28,232 bases of DNA from Fragilaria crotonensis (Eukaryota; Bacillariophyta; Fragilariophyceae; Fragilariales; Fragilariaceae): positions 1-28,232 of the forward strand of contig JAKSYS010000743.1 of assembly GCA_022925895.1 (NCBI GenBank). The letters are read 5' to 3'. A program made the translations under genes and the position numbers. Positions 1 to 9,499 of the stretch are shown here, piece after piece; the first letter of the stretch is position 1; every line of letters starts with the position of its first letter. Below the pieces are notes generated by a model. The model had not been told where the DNA came from, ran no database searches, and saw only the letters and a list, made by a program, of their open reading frames with translations.

Positions 1-2552
1 CAAAACATCCTCCCTGGAAGAAACATCCTCCAACGTAACACTGTCGTCCTCTGTGGCATTGGATGGTACTGGCACCCCAGGGCCACGTGAAGTCTGAAGT
101 TCCAACTTCAGACTTCCGTAACGGGATCCATCAAATGATTTGAATTCTGGCGTTTTGGGACTGTGACGTGTTGAAATTCTGCAATGCGATCAAACAGCAA
201 AAACCACTGTGCTTTCATCGCATGCAAGTAGGAAATGGAAGCGAATCATCCCTTTTAAACAGTTTTGTGAATATTCCCTGTGGAAAACAGCAAATGTGCT
301 CCTTCGATTTCACATCAGTTGACATCTGGATTTCCATGCGATCGCGTCTAAACATTTCGTTGTGCGCTGCAACTCCATCTTGAGTCCCAATGATATCTCG
401 GAGAATTATTGCAATTGCAGCTATAATCCCAATCCCACAGCTATGGCCATCTTCTTGCAGGAAGAACATCATTATCCAACACCCTCAATGCAGGGAATGT
501 ATTGGTGCCCTTCATTTGCCCAAAAAGGTTCGTCGAGCGGACTGAGCCACTTCATCTTGTTTGGAGTGCTGCTATCATTTGCACTGTTTTCCTTTGCTCC
601 TGGTAACTGAAGGCAGGTTCAGGAACCAGACAACACCGACATTGTTTGGAATTTTTCGTGCCGGAGGGATGAAGACTGCAATAGCGAAAAAAACATGTCC
701 GGAGGCATGATACATCATCCGTGGCAGCCACAACGTCTCCAGCATTGAAAACAAATGTTGCCCCCCAATGATCGTTGCTGAGATTCGTAGGAAACACAAT
801 CAACCTTTTCTGCAGAAGCCCTGGATAGAACAACAGGACTTCCTTCACAACACGATTCATTTGGTCATCATACTTCTGGTAAAGTTCTTCCTTAGAACTT
901 CCATACCTTTTTTTCACAAGGGCAAGACATTCTGCATGATCGGCTCCATTGGCTACCATCAAGTCGTTTTCGTACTTCTTTGCAGATAGATGACGTTGAA
1001 GACGTGCAAAGCAACCTTGAATTACCTGCATGTCGTCAAAAGACAGGATTGCAACTGATGTGTGATACCTGCCATCCCTCATGAGGAGTGAAGTCATCAT
1101 TTGCAGCTCACGGGTGGCCATCCAGTTTCCCACCACTTTGCTATGATCAAGCCTTTCCTGTGATCCCATTTCTCCAAAACCACGCAACTGGTCAGGCAGA
1201 ACCAGGTCACCAAATGGTGGTGGAAGAAGGTTGTTCAAATAGTCCAGACCGGTAAATGCCTCTTCCAGATCTGCATTTGTCAGCAATGCTCCACTTGCAA
1301 CATCATCTTGGAGATCGATTGTTGATGAAGGGTATTGGCACCATACAAATGTTTTTCTGGTGTTGCTACCATCATTCCGTGCACTGACTGTCTCATTGTT
1401 GCTCTGCACAATCTCCAAAACATCACTGCTCACGGAGAAGGGAACCACCACTCGATTTTGCGACTATATTGATCTTGCTTTCTTCCTCTGACTCAACAAC
1501 AGCACGCGGGAACCATCATTTCTTGTTGCACTGATCACATCACTGTTGCTTTCAACAACCTCGACAGCAGCACTGTTAGCAGCACTGTTCAAAAGGGAAC
1601 CGGAAGAAAGTTTCATCAGAGGGATAATGCAGTGCTCCTCAGACTCTGGTACAATCCATGCAAATCCACCTGTGGTCTCGTCCATTAAGGTGTCGGCAAT
1701 TGTCTTGGGAAGAAACTCAATGCCAGTTGTGTCTTGGAGATTGATTTGACGGAACCCACAGGCTTGGTAGAATTCCTTTGGCTCGTCATGGGGACACTGC
1801 AAGTAGATGTCCACACCATGTAGGCTCTCCTGACATTGTGACAGCTCACGGTGAGACAATAATAAAAAAGTTGAATGCTTGATGAGCATTACTAACATCA
1901 GACGTCCAAACCCTTGCCGTCTCCAGGATGTAAGACCGGATGGCTTCCGTGATTCAGATTCTGCAATCAACAGCCAAAGCACCAACGACGCACCAACTTC
2001 ATCTCAATTCCACTTGAAATGTAATGCATGCAATAACAACAGAGTCTTGGCACCCTATGACAGATTTCTTGAAGGGGTCATCTTCTTTTCCAAGAGGACG
2101 TCCCACAATCATTATTGATGGATCAGAATTCACAGCACGATCGATAGAGCTCAAATCAGCTTCTGTAGAATTGAATGATGTGCTGTAGAATTGCCTTGCA
2201 GCTTCTGTCGCCCACTTAAACCTTGTCGCCTCAGCTTTGTTTGTTTGGACACGTGTGGGGTACAACGTAACTACCTTGAATTGCCAAATTTCATTGGAGT
2301 CCTCTCTTTCGTTCTGAGTCATAATCTTGGACAACGGAGGTCTTGAAACCAAGAGCTGAACATGTGTAGTGGAAACTCTGAAACAGCACGAGCGGGTGAT
2401 GATAAAGACTCGAACTTGCGATCTGAATTGTTTATTGACCTTTGTTCCTGGAGGTGGTGTGAATTCATCCATACCATCACGGAACAGGTACTATCCATAG
2501 GGACTCCTCCTTGCTGACGAGAGACAGGGGACAGTGATGGAACCTCTGCCAT
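1..2552 (-). pseudogene. Decayed GNAT acetyltransferase / Ulp1-like (C48) cysteine protease fusion, incomplete at the left edge
   Basis: I read a broken reading frame starting at ATG 2552 in a good context (AAAATGGC). A plausible 98-nt GT-AG intron (2439-2342) restores frame into a GNAT-like segment. This has a beta strand ending near 2000, a one-base frameshift, then the acetyl-CoA loop RRQGFGR near 1920. A TAG lies at 1464-1466. The same frame then runs to a Ulp1-like region with the His-Trp motif NDHW near 770 and RYCSLHPSG near 680, where the family normally has Asp. After a TGA at 552-554 and another frameshift near 465 comes the catalytic Cys context QEDGHSCG (about 455-430). Coding-like segments continue in shifted frames to base 1 (for example MKAQWFLLFDRI near 222-187). 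Nearby long genes are intact, so the lesions look real rather than sequencing error. Such proteases are often carried by transposons, but no transposase is visible here. The assignment rests on motifs only. Confidence 0.6.
89..116. repeat. Perfect 13-bp inverted repeat with a 2-nt loop
   Basis: The arms GAAGTCTGAAGTT (89-101) and AACTTCAGACTTC (104-116) are exact reverse complements separated by CC. The hairpin lies in the most decayed part of the GNAT/Ulp1 pseudogene, where coding-like segments on either side are in different frames. It could be a small insertion or footprint, or a chance palindrome; the sequence alone does not decide. Confidence 0.7.
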
Positions 2553-2929
2553 TTTGTTGGTTGAAATATGAATAATCCTCCAACTGGTGTGCGTGTATAC
2601 AACTCTTGAGCATGCGAACAGACAACTGACAAAAGAACCAATACCGGTAGATCAATCTGGTTTGATTCACTCAAATCAATGAGAATCTCTACAGATGACC
2701 GAATATTGGATTCTAGATGACAGATTGCCTTACAAACTCAATCGAAAGCACGCACACAAGACGAAGTACTTATTCCCTCAATTAACAACAAAATGAGAAG
2801 CACAACACTTGTCGACAAGGATCCTAATTATGAAAGGAGAAGAAGAGGAGGATGTGAGATTGAAAGCTGGAAAATACAATCATGTGCAATGACACAACGT
2901 CAACAAGAAAGACTGGAGTACAGTACCAG

Positions 2930-3870
2930 CACAATGTTGTGCGGAAGCCTCAAGGTACTGTCGTGGTGCGAACTCGTCCCAGTACTTGACAGTACCATGA
3001 GTACAGTACGTAGACAATGGTACAGGCACAACAGGAGTACCTCAACAAATCAATCAGTTGCTCACAATGATGGAAACGACGATTCAACACAACATTCTTG
3101 TGTTGATAGGACAAAACAATCAAAAACTCACGAACAAGAACGACAGTTAAGTGCCCTTGTTAGTGGAAAGGAAGAAGAAGCAAAGGCAAAGGGGACAAGC
3201 ACAGAATGAAACATTCAATGCGGTGTTGGGCATGACACCAAGTTGTGACATCGACAACCGTACAGCAGGCACAAGGTAGTATTGTAATAAACCGTGGCGT
3301 CCACCAAGGTACTGTCATACTCCCAGTACTTGATAGCAACATGAGTACAGTACGTAGACAACAGTACATGCACAAGGTAGTGTTGTACCGTAGCCTCAAG
3401 GTACTGTCGTATTCCCAGTACTTGGCAGTACCATAAGTACGGTACGTAGACCACGGTACAGGCGCGACGTAGTGTATTACCGTAGCCTCCAAGGTACTGT
3501 CGTACTCCCAGTATTGCAGCACCCTAAGTACGGTAGGTAGACGACTGTACAGGCGCGACGTAGTGTATCACCGTAACCTCAAGGTACTGTCGTGCGAACT
3601 CGTCCCAGTACTTGACTGCACCCTGAGCACCGTACGTAGACAACGGTACTGGCACAACAGGAGTACCTCAAAACTCATTCGACCATCACCATGATGGAAA
3701 CATTCAATCAACACAACAATCAACACGAAAAAAGCACATTTGCAGTCTTACCACCCAAGACTGCAATGTCTTAATGGTGGGAAAGGACGAAGAAGGGCGA
3801 AGATGCCAAATAATGGAGCATCAATGTGGTGTCGGGCATGACACCAAGTGGTGGAGTGCTCAACAGGCGA
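2930..3870. repeat. Nested tandem repeat array: five ~91-bp units within a larger ~630-bp duplication
   Basis: The core AAGGTACTGTC begins at 2952, 3306, 3398, 3491 and 3581, so the last four units are spaced 92, 93 and 90 bp. Each unit runs on through a CCAGTA word, an AGTAC or AGTACGG word and GTAGAC. A second, larger repeat is visible. The first and fifth units share the extension with GAACTCGTCCCAGTACTTGA, and both are followed by GCACAACAGGAGTACCTCAA, a purine-rich spacer and a GGGCATGACACCAAG word (near 3228 and 3834). The array therefore grew at two scales. It has no evident coding function. Confidence 0.8.
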
Positions 3871-4583
3871 AGTGTGAGATGTGACACTTCCCGCAAAAAA
3901 ATCACGTACGATTCTACTAAAGACAATACTGTGGCTGAAAAAGAATTAATTCCTTGTAGAAATATACAGCATGCACTGGTATTGGTGCCAAAGAATCAGT
4001 ACATACTATCGCCTACAATTCTACGGTTTGTTGTTGAAAACACAAGATCACGTAGTACGTAGCATAGTGTCATAGGAGTACTCGCATGATACAATACTGT
4101 ACTAAAATTATACGCTACCACCATACCGTAGTACACAAAACACAGCGCTATAGTAATGAAAGTACCGTACACAGTACCACACTACCATACACAGACCACG
4201 CCGTAGCTACCATACTGTACACCACGCACCATACTAAACGTACTGTAGCAGGCACCGAACACCATGCACCATGCACCAGACACGCCCATAGCTACTTGTA
4301 CAACGTACAATGTACAGCGTATAACCAACAACGAACCATTGCGCTAGTACGACGGTAGTATCCCAGCTGACAGCACTGTAAAAACCGCTGTATACTGTAC
4401 ACTGTACGGCACAACCAATAGTCCACCCACGATACACCATGCTACTCCAGTATTTCGTACAAAACACGTACAGTACTCGGTGTTTTATGTGCATCGAAAT
4501 AATGAAGAAAAAGCTCAGGAATAATACTGCAGTAGTTCAGGAGCAAAAAAATTCTTCATAAAAATGAGGAAACAGCAAATGTC

Positions 4584-4655
4584 GGAATCCTGAACTAAAT
4601 AAATAAACCAGAAAAAACTTCAGGAATCCTGAACTAAATATAGGAATCCTGAAAT
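4584..4655. repeat. Three close copies of a ggaatcctgaa(c)-type short repeat
   Basis: GGAATCCTGAA occurs near 4584, 4623 and 4643. The first two copies are followed by CTAAATA. The middle copy lies in the near-perfect palindrome TTCAGGAATCCTGAA (4619-4633; 7-bp arms around one central base). The block is AT-rich and stands out from the GTAC-rich DNA on both sides. Related words (ctcaggaat, ttcagga) occur just upstream at 4510-4545. Confidence 0.6.
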
Positions 4656-4740
4656 TTTTCCAATAAATATGATAAAAATTCTTGTATCAACTATGGTACT
4701 TAGTTTTGGCACCCTTAGATGTGCTGTACAAATATACGTA

Positions 4741-4760
4741 GTGAGTACGACGGTACTCAC
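4741..4760. repeat. GTAC-containing inverted repeat
   Basis: GTGAGTAC (4741-4748) and GTACTCAC (4753-4760) are exact reverse complements around GACG. It is one of many GTAC hairpins in the intergenic DNA of this window. Confidence 0.6.
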
Positions 4761-5423
4761 TACAACAATAACGACAACACAACACAACACGGCGACCGGT
4801 ACAGCAGTACCTTTCACTTTTAACTTCCTCTGCCCGTCGATGGTACGCGCACGTCTGAGTTTACCGTTACTGTACGCAACGATAAACTAATGGACAGTGC
4901 CCACTATACGACACGCGATATTTATACTAGTCAGTCTCGCACATACGTGTAGCGATAGAACGACAGATAGTACATGTATCGTTATCTGTAGCGGTAGACA
5001 GCACTGCGTAGCTGTACCGTTTATAGATGAACTGAGCAGTAGTCAGTGTCGTACTAGACACTTACCTACTGGGGCGTACCCGTAACGGTTACGTCCTGGT
5101 TCTTAACGAACCTTACGCCGACCTGCGCGTCGACAGGTTCCGTTAACCCGAACCATATCAAACTGAGGGTACAGTACGGTAGTGGTACTACAGTACCTAC
5201 CGGTAGCTAGTACAGGTCAGGAGTACAGTCCTCCAGAATACAGTATACGGTATTTTTGTGCGAAATGTGAAGGGCGCGAGCAAATAGGCGGAATCTACGA
5301 GAAACAAGATGACCAACGAAGACCCCCAGACTCGATACACTTATATTCGACTCGGACCATCGGCTGTTTCATACTCGTATTAGAGTTCAGCTTCAATACA
5401 CTCCGCCGCCCTAGTTTGACAGA

Positions 5424-6962
5424 ATGGCATCGTACGATACCAATGGGGGGAGCTACGCTTCGTACGGATCAGGGACAAGCTACAGCTATGGCTACGGTGC
5501 AGCAGGTGTGCTGAATTCTCCCACCAACGAAGGCCCGGTGTTGCGACGACGAGCTGTTGGAGGCATGTCACCAACGACTGCTGCCCCGATTCCTCCCGCG
5601 CCTAAATCCTCTTCCATTGTGAAAAATTTGGATTTCATGTTCCCCAAAGTCGACCAAGAGTTTCGCGTTCAGACGGAAAAGGGTGGCTTGACCACGATTA
5701 TTGCAGTGTTCGTCATTTGTTTGCTGTCCCTAGCTGAGCTTGCCTCCCATATTTCCAAGAATTCGTCAACCATTGAACATATCGCTGTCAATACTGAGTT
5801 GAACAAGAGAATGCGAATCAACATGAACATTACATTCCCTGCGCTAGCATGTGAGGATTTGCACGTTGACGCGATGGATGTTGCTGGAGATTCGCAATTG
5901 GATGTCGAAGACACGCTTGTCAAGAAGCAGCTCCGATTGGATGGGTCCATGCGCTCCATGGATGAAATAGCGGTGGAAATGAATGGTCATCGGCAAGAAC
6001 AAGAGAAAAAGCAACGTATCCTCAAGAAAGCACTGCCGGAGGGATATTGTGGTCCATGCTTTGGCGCCCAAAAAACCGATGATCAGTGCTGTCAAACGTG
6101 CGATGAACTGCTGGCAGCTTACAAGGAAAAGAGATGGAAGTCTGATCTCCTCGCATACACGGCGGAGCAGTGCATTCGTGAAGGTCGTGATCACAAGGAA
6201 CCCAAGAAAATGCGCAAAGGTCAGGGATGTAATTTGAGTGGATACATGACGGTTAACAGAGTCGCCGGAAACTTTCACATAGCCATGGGTGAAGGAGTCG
6301 AACGTGACGGGCGTCATATTCATACCTTTTTACCCGAAGATTCTCCCAACTTCAACTGCAGTCATATTATCCATCAAATGAGCTTTGGACCCGGTGAAGA
6401 GGATAGGTCGCCCCTCAACGGTGTTGTACAGATCGTTGGGCCTGAGCACGGCACTACCGGCCTCTTTCAGTACTTCATTAAGATCGTTCCGACAACCTAC
6501 AAGGGACGCAGTCTGATGCCGAAGAATTTTGATGCGAATTTGCCATCAATCTACGATGAATTGGAGAAAAACACTGACAAGCAACATGTTCTTGAAACCA
6601 ACAGGTATTTCTTTACTGAACGATTTCGGCCTCTCATGAAAGAATATATCAAGGACGACAGCATCACCGAGACCCCAGGCGGCGAGGATAAAGCAACTGT
6701 TGACGCTGGTCATAAAGGTGGGCATTCCAATAAAGATCACCACCATGTTCAAAACTCTGTGCTTCCAGGCATCTTTTTCATTTACGAAATATCGCCGTTC
6801 GCTGTGGAGATCTCGCAAAACAGCGTCCCGCTCACTCACTTGTTGATCCGCTTGATTGCCATTATCGGGGGTGTTTTCACATGTGCAAGTTGGTTGGACG
6901 CCGCGCTGTGTGCAGGTGATTCGAGCAAGCGAAAGACTGGCATAAGAGTATACTCTGAGTAG
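5424..6962 (+). CDS. ERGIC3/Erv46-like ER-Golgi cargo receptor
   Basis: This 512-residue protein has the full Erv46/ERGIC3 plan. A short cytosolic N-terminus precedes a first membrane span (about 89-106). A long lumenal domain carries the family's cysteine motif, CGPC at about 209-212 with a CC pair about ten residues later, followed by the COPII-coat ERV domain. The conserved LPGIFFIYEISPF stretch precedes a second span (about 470-490) and a short cytosolic tail. Erv46 and Erv41 normally form a complex that cycles between ER and Golgi and retrieves ER residents. The protein is about 100 residues longer than usual. The extra length is a Gly/Tyr/Ser-rich N-terminus (about 1-30), a proline-rich linker and a His-rich lumenal insertion (about 425-445, with DHHH). 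The start is the first ATG after stops in this frame, and the frame has no intron. It converges with the acyl carrier protein gene 150 bp downstream. Confidence 0.93.
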   Translation: MASYDTNGGSYASYGSGTSYSYGYGAAGVLNSPTNEGPVLRRRAVGGMSPTTAAPIPPAPKSSSIVKNLDFMFPKVDQEFRVQTEKGGLTTIIAVFVICLLSLAELASHISKNSSTIEHIAVNTELNKRMRINMNITFPALACEDLHVDAMDVAGDSQLDVEDTLVKKQLRLDGSMRSMDEIAVEMNGHRQEQEKKQRILKKALPEGYCGPCFGAQKTDDQCCQTCDELLAAYKEKRWKSDLLAYTAEQCIREGRDHKEPKKMRKGQGCNLSGYMTVNRVAGNFHIAMGEGVERDGRHIHTFLPEDSPNFNCSHIIHQMSFGPGEEDRSPLNGVVQIVGPEHGTTGLFQYFIKIVPTTYKGRSLMPKNFDANLPSIYDELEKNTDKQHVLETNRYFFTERFRPLMKEYIKDDSITETPGGEDKATVDAGHKGGHSNKDHHHVQNSVLPGIFFIYEISPFAVEISQNSVPLTHLLIRLIAIIGGVFTCASWLDAALCAGDSSKRKTGIRVYSE

Positions 6963-7114
6963 TGACGCCACAACTTGTGAATAATTACTCCTTTCTCATG
7001 GAATCGTCCGAAGTTGTGCTATCGAAACCATTAGATGGAGTAATGGCATATCAGAAATCGCAATGCTAGCATTTAGAAGGGTTCCAAGTCGTTACATTCA
7101 AATTAGTTGATGTC

Positions 7115-7468
7115 CTACTTGGCCATTGGATGCCCAGAAATGTATTCAACAGCGTCGCTCACACTGGCCATCTTATCTGCCTCAGCATCAGGAATCTCAA
7201 CCGCAAATTCGTCCTCAATCGCCATGACAACCTCAACCGCATCCAACGAATCGAGACCCAAATCCTCGCTAAACCTGGACTCTGCGGTGACCTTGGCAGC
7301 ATCCACCTTATCAAAGTTCTTCACTACTGCTATGACGCGGTCGGTGACTTCCAGAGGATCCAAGAAAGTTGACCCAGCAAAGAATCTGACGGTAGTGGGA
7401 GCCATAAAACTAGTTGTGGTCGCCCGGACAGCGACACGAGAGGCAACGATGCGAGCAGCAGAGAACAT
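7115..7468 (-). CDS. Mitochondrial acyl carrier protein
   Basis: This 117-residue protein carries the ACP signature DLGLDSLD, with the phosphopantetheine-attachment Ser at residue 74, followed by the usual AVEVVMAIEDEF helix. Residues 1-32 lack acidic residues and are rich in Arg, Ala, Ser and Thr, as in a mitochondrial presequence. There is no signal peptide with a plastid Phe motif, so a plastid location is unlikely. Mitochondrial ACP carries acyl chains for type II fatty acid and lipoate synthesis. It is also a subunit of respiratory complex I and of the Fe-S assembly machinery. The ATG at 7468 gives the usual family length, and the stop is TAG at 7115. Confidence 0.93.
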   Translation of the reverse strand: MFSAARIVASRVAVRATTTSFMAPTTVRFFAGSTFLDPLEVTDRVIAVVKNFDKVDAAKVTAESRFSEDLGLDSLDAVEVVMAIEDEFAVEIPDAEADKMASVSDAVEYISGHPMAK

Positions 7469-8197
7469 TGTGATCTTAGGGGAACAACAGAGCAGAAGGA
7501 CGTTAGTTCAAAAAGTGAGGGAAAATCATTGTAGCGACGGGCAGACGGGGATTCACAAGCTGAAATAAAGTTTGGATTTTGATCATGATGCGGGCTCTTT
7601 CCAAAAGCTTTCACTCCATCATCAATAATCTAGGCAGAACGTCTATCCAAGTGCTGGACGGAGGCGTCAACAAGGAAAGGCATTGCCATCGTACCTTTCA
7701 AATGGTGTTGTAAGATGAGCGAACGATGAGTGGAGTCTGTTACGTGTGCACATCGGGCTACGGAGTGCCACCGTGGCAGTAGTACCCTTTCCTGGTACAA
7801 GTACTAGAGTACTTGTACCACGGCTTATAGATGATAGCATGATACGGCCTCTTCCAACCCCTCCAACGAAGACTTCGGAATGACATTGTGTCTGCCTGTC
7901 GCCCACGAAAATTTTATTCTGAGCGCCGTAAACAGTATTCGAGTTACTTGTACTTTGGTACTCCTACCGCTCTACCCTACTGGAGTACTTCGGTACTCGT
8001 AAAAAGACTGAACAGTACAGTAGGACTGGAGAAAAACAAAATCAGTGGCCTCACAATAGAAGCCACTCTCCACTATGAAGACGTGTGAGAGTAAACTTCT
8101 TTCTTCAATGGTCCGCGAATCTGCAAGATCAACAAACCAGGGATCGGTCTAGAACGAATACTGCTTATTTCGGTAATGTCTATGGAAGTCTACTCAC
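7469..8197. other. Intergenic region with GTAC palindromes
   Basis: These 730 bp lie between the start of the ACP gene and the end of the DUF760-like gene, both on the minus strand. I found no credible coding frame. The region holds the 28-bp GTAC hairpin listed separately and further GTAC words at 7945-8020 (for example GGAGTACTTCGGTACTC). The ACP promoter should lie in its left part, but no motif is clear. Confidence 0.5.
7793..7820. repeat. Perfect 13-bp inverted repeat built on GTAC
   Basis: TGGTACAAGTACT (7793-7805) and AGTACTTGTACCA (7808-7820) are exact reverse complements around AG. It lies about 325 bp upstream of the ACP start. The words match those of the GTAC island at 13050-13260, so the same repeat family is probably dispersed. 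Confidence 0.7.
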
Positions 8198-9499
8198 TTA
8201 ATCAAAAGCACCCGGTTCAGAGAAATCTGCGCCGTCATTCGACGCCGGTGATGAGAAGCTTCCGAAGAGAGAGTTTTTCATTTCCTCGCGTACCTCCAAC
8301 TCACGCAGATTGTAACCCACCACCAATTGCCACATGCAAAGTTGTGCCATGGCTTCGCCACTTTGCTCTGTGATGGTATCAGCTGCGATTTCGCCCTCTC
8401 CAATCCCAGCCATGACGACGTTGACCAGACCCTTCATGGCAAGCAGGACGTCTTGACTAACAGTGCCAGTGAGCTCGCGGAGCTGCTGCTCTGGAAGGGT
8501 GCGAATGAACAAGAGGAGATCCTTACGGATAGCTTCCTCTTTTTCTTTTCGTCGCAGTGTCAGCTCGTCCCGTAGCTGCGAAACCTCAGTTCTTAGTTCA
8601 GACATATAAGCAGCGGCATCAACTTCGAGCTCAATCGCTGCATCATTCGTCTCGTCAGTATCACCTTCCTGACCGTCTACGCCGTAGCGAATCTTGAGCT
8701 TCCCTCTGATCTTTCCTTTCAAAGGATCGACGACGTCGTCATCCTCGTCGTCGTGCTCGTCCACACCAGGGAGCGTTAGTTGACTTCCTGGGCCCACAGC
8801 AGGTGTATCCGATAGCGTCCCGAGACTTTGTGAAAGACTGAGGCGATACTCGGCATTCTTGAACAAGTACCCGGTCATTTGTAACTGAAACATGAGAGAT
8901 GCCAGGCGTTGTCCAGTTGTAATCGTGGTGGTGTCAAAAGCCATTTTAGGCAAGCTACCAATGAGACCCAGGATAGTGGACCGGACAGCGTTTTGAACAC
9001 GAGGTGATGATGTTTTTGTAAACTTTGAAATGAGCTCAGATGGTGACAGGGTTGAAACTACCTTCATGTACGGATTTGTGCGAAGCAGCTCCTCGCTTGG
9101 CGGCTCGAAGAAGTCTTGACCTTGCTTCAAGACAGAGCTCGTCGAAAGAGCAAGCTCGCCTTGATTTTGAGTCTTCTCTTCAATTTTGGCAGTGGCGTCG
9201 CTGATGGGTGCCGAATCGTCAGGAGTGCTCGTATATGCAGTATTCTCAAAGGAAATGGGCAACGCTTCGTCACTCATGTATTCTCGGGCATTTTGCAAGT
9301 TTTCTGATTCCTGTTTGCCAAACCCATCGAGAAAGTCCCCGACTGGACCTTGCCTATTGTTTCCGCCATTTGGGGGTGGTCCACCATTGCCTGTGGACGA
9401 TTGGAGCAATGAACATGGGCGATGGAATGTGGGTATTGGTTGAAACGAGAAAGTCTGACGAGCGATAAGGAGGACCAGAAAAGTTTGCATTATAAACAT
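8198..9499 (-). CDS. DUF760-like plastid-targeted protein
   Basis: This 433-residue protein starts with a hydrophobic signal peptide (about 2-15) and the motif TFS-FQP, with Phe19 at the predicted cleavage site. That is the bipartite signal of diatom plastid proteins. The mature part contains two related helical segments. The first (about 127-230) has FQLQMTGYLFKNAEYRL, and the second (about 290-415) has LCMWQLVVGYNLRELEVR. Both resemble the MxTGYxLRxxE core of DUF760 proteins of plants and algae, whose biochemical role is unknown. Between them lie an Asp/Glu-rich tract (about 244-256) and a charged coiled-coil-like stretch. ATG 9499 is chosen because it gives the signal peptide; Met4 is an alternative. 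No intron is seen. The plastid location is firmer than the family assignment. Confidence 0.72.
   Translation of the reverse strand: MFIMQTFLVLLIARQTFSFQPIPTFHRPCSLLQSSTGNGGPPPNGGNNRQGPVGDFLDGFGKQESENLQNAREYMSDEALPISFENTAYTSTPDDSAPISDATAKIEEKTQNQGELALSTSSVLKQGQDFFEPPSEELLRTNPYMKVVSTLSPSELISKFTKTSSPRVQNAVRSTILGLIGSLPKMAFDTTTITTGQRLASLMFQLQMTGYLFKNAEYRLSLSQSLGTLSDTPAVGPGSQLTLPGVDEHDDEDDDVVDPLKGKIRGKLKIRYGVDGQEGDTDETNDAAIELEVDAAAYMSELRTEVSQLRDELTLRRKEKEEAIRKDLLLFIRTLPEQQLRELTGTVSQDVLLAMKGLVNVVMAGIGEGEIAADTITEQSGEAMAQLCMWQLVVGYNLRELEVREEMKNSLFGSFSSPASNDGADFSEPGAFD

Larger units (their letters stand above)
2553..5423. other. Repeat-rich intergenic DNA without a convincing gene
   Basis: About 2.9 kb separates the pseudogene start from the Erv46 gene. 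Open frames here are short, or run through tandem repeats (for example plus-strand 2793-3209, which spans repeat units), so I do not call them genes. The sequence is dominated by GTAC-containing words such as GTACTGTA, AGTACC and CCGTAC. It holds the tandem array at 2930-3870, a GTAC-rich stretch at about 4050-4490, and a short AT-rich block at 4500-4680 with ggaatcctgaa repeats. No tRNA or other RNA gene was recognised. Confidence 0.6.

Noticed and set aside
2793..3209. A 138-codon plus-strand open frame with an ATG start
   Set aside because: It runs through the first unit of the repeat array and the purine-rich spacer, has no recognisable domain, and its composition follows the repeat words.
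5844..6323. A 159-codon minus-strand open frame
   Set aside because: It is antisense to the Erv46-like gene, has no recognisable domain, and is a shadow of the real gene.
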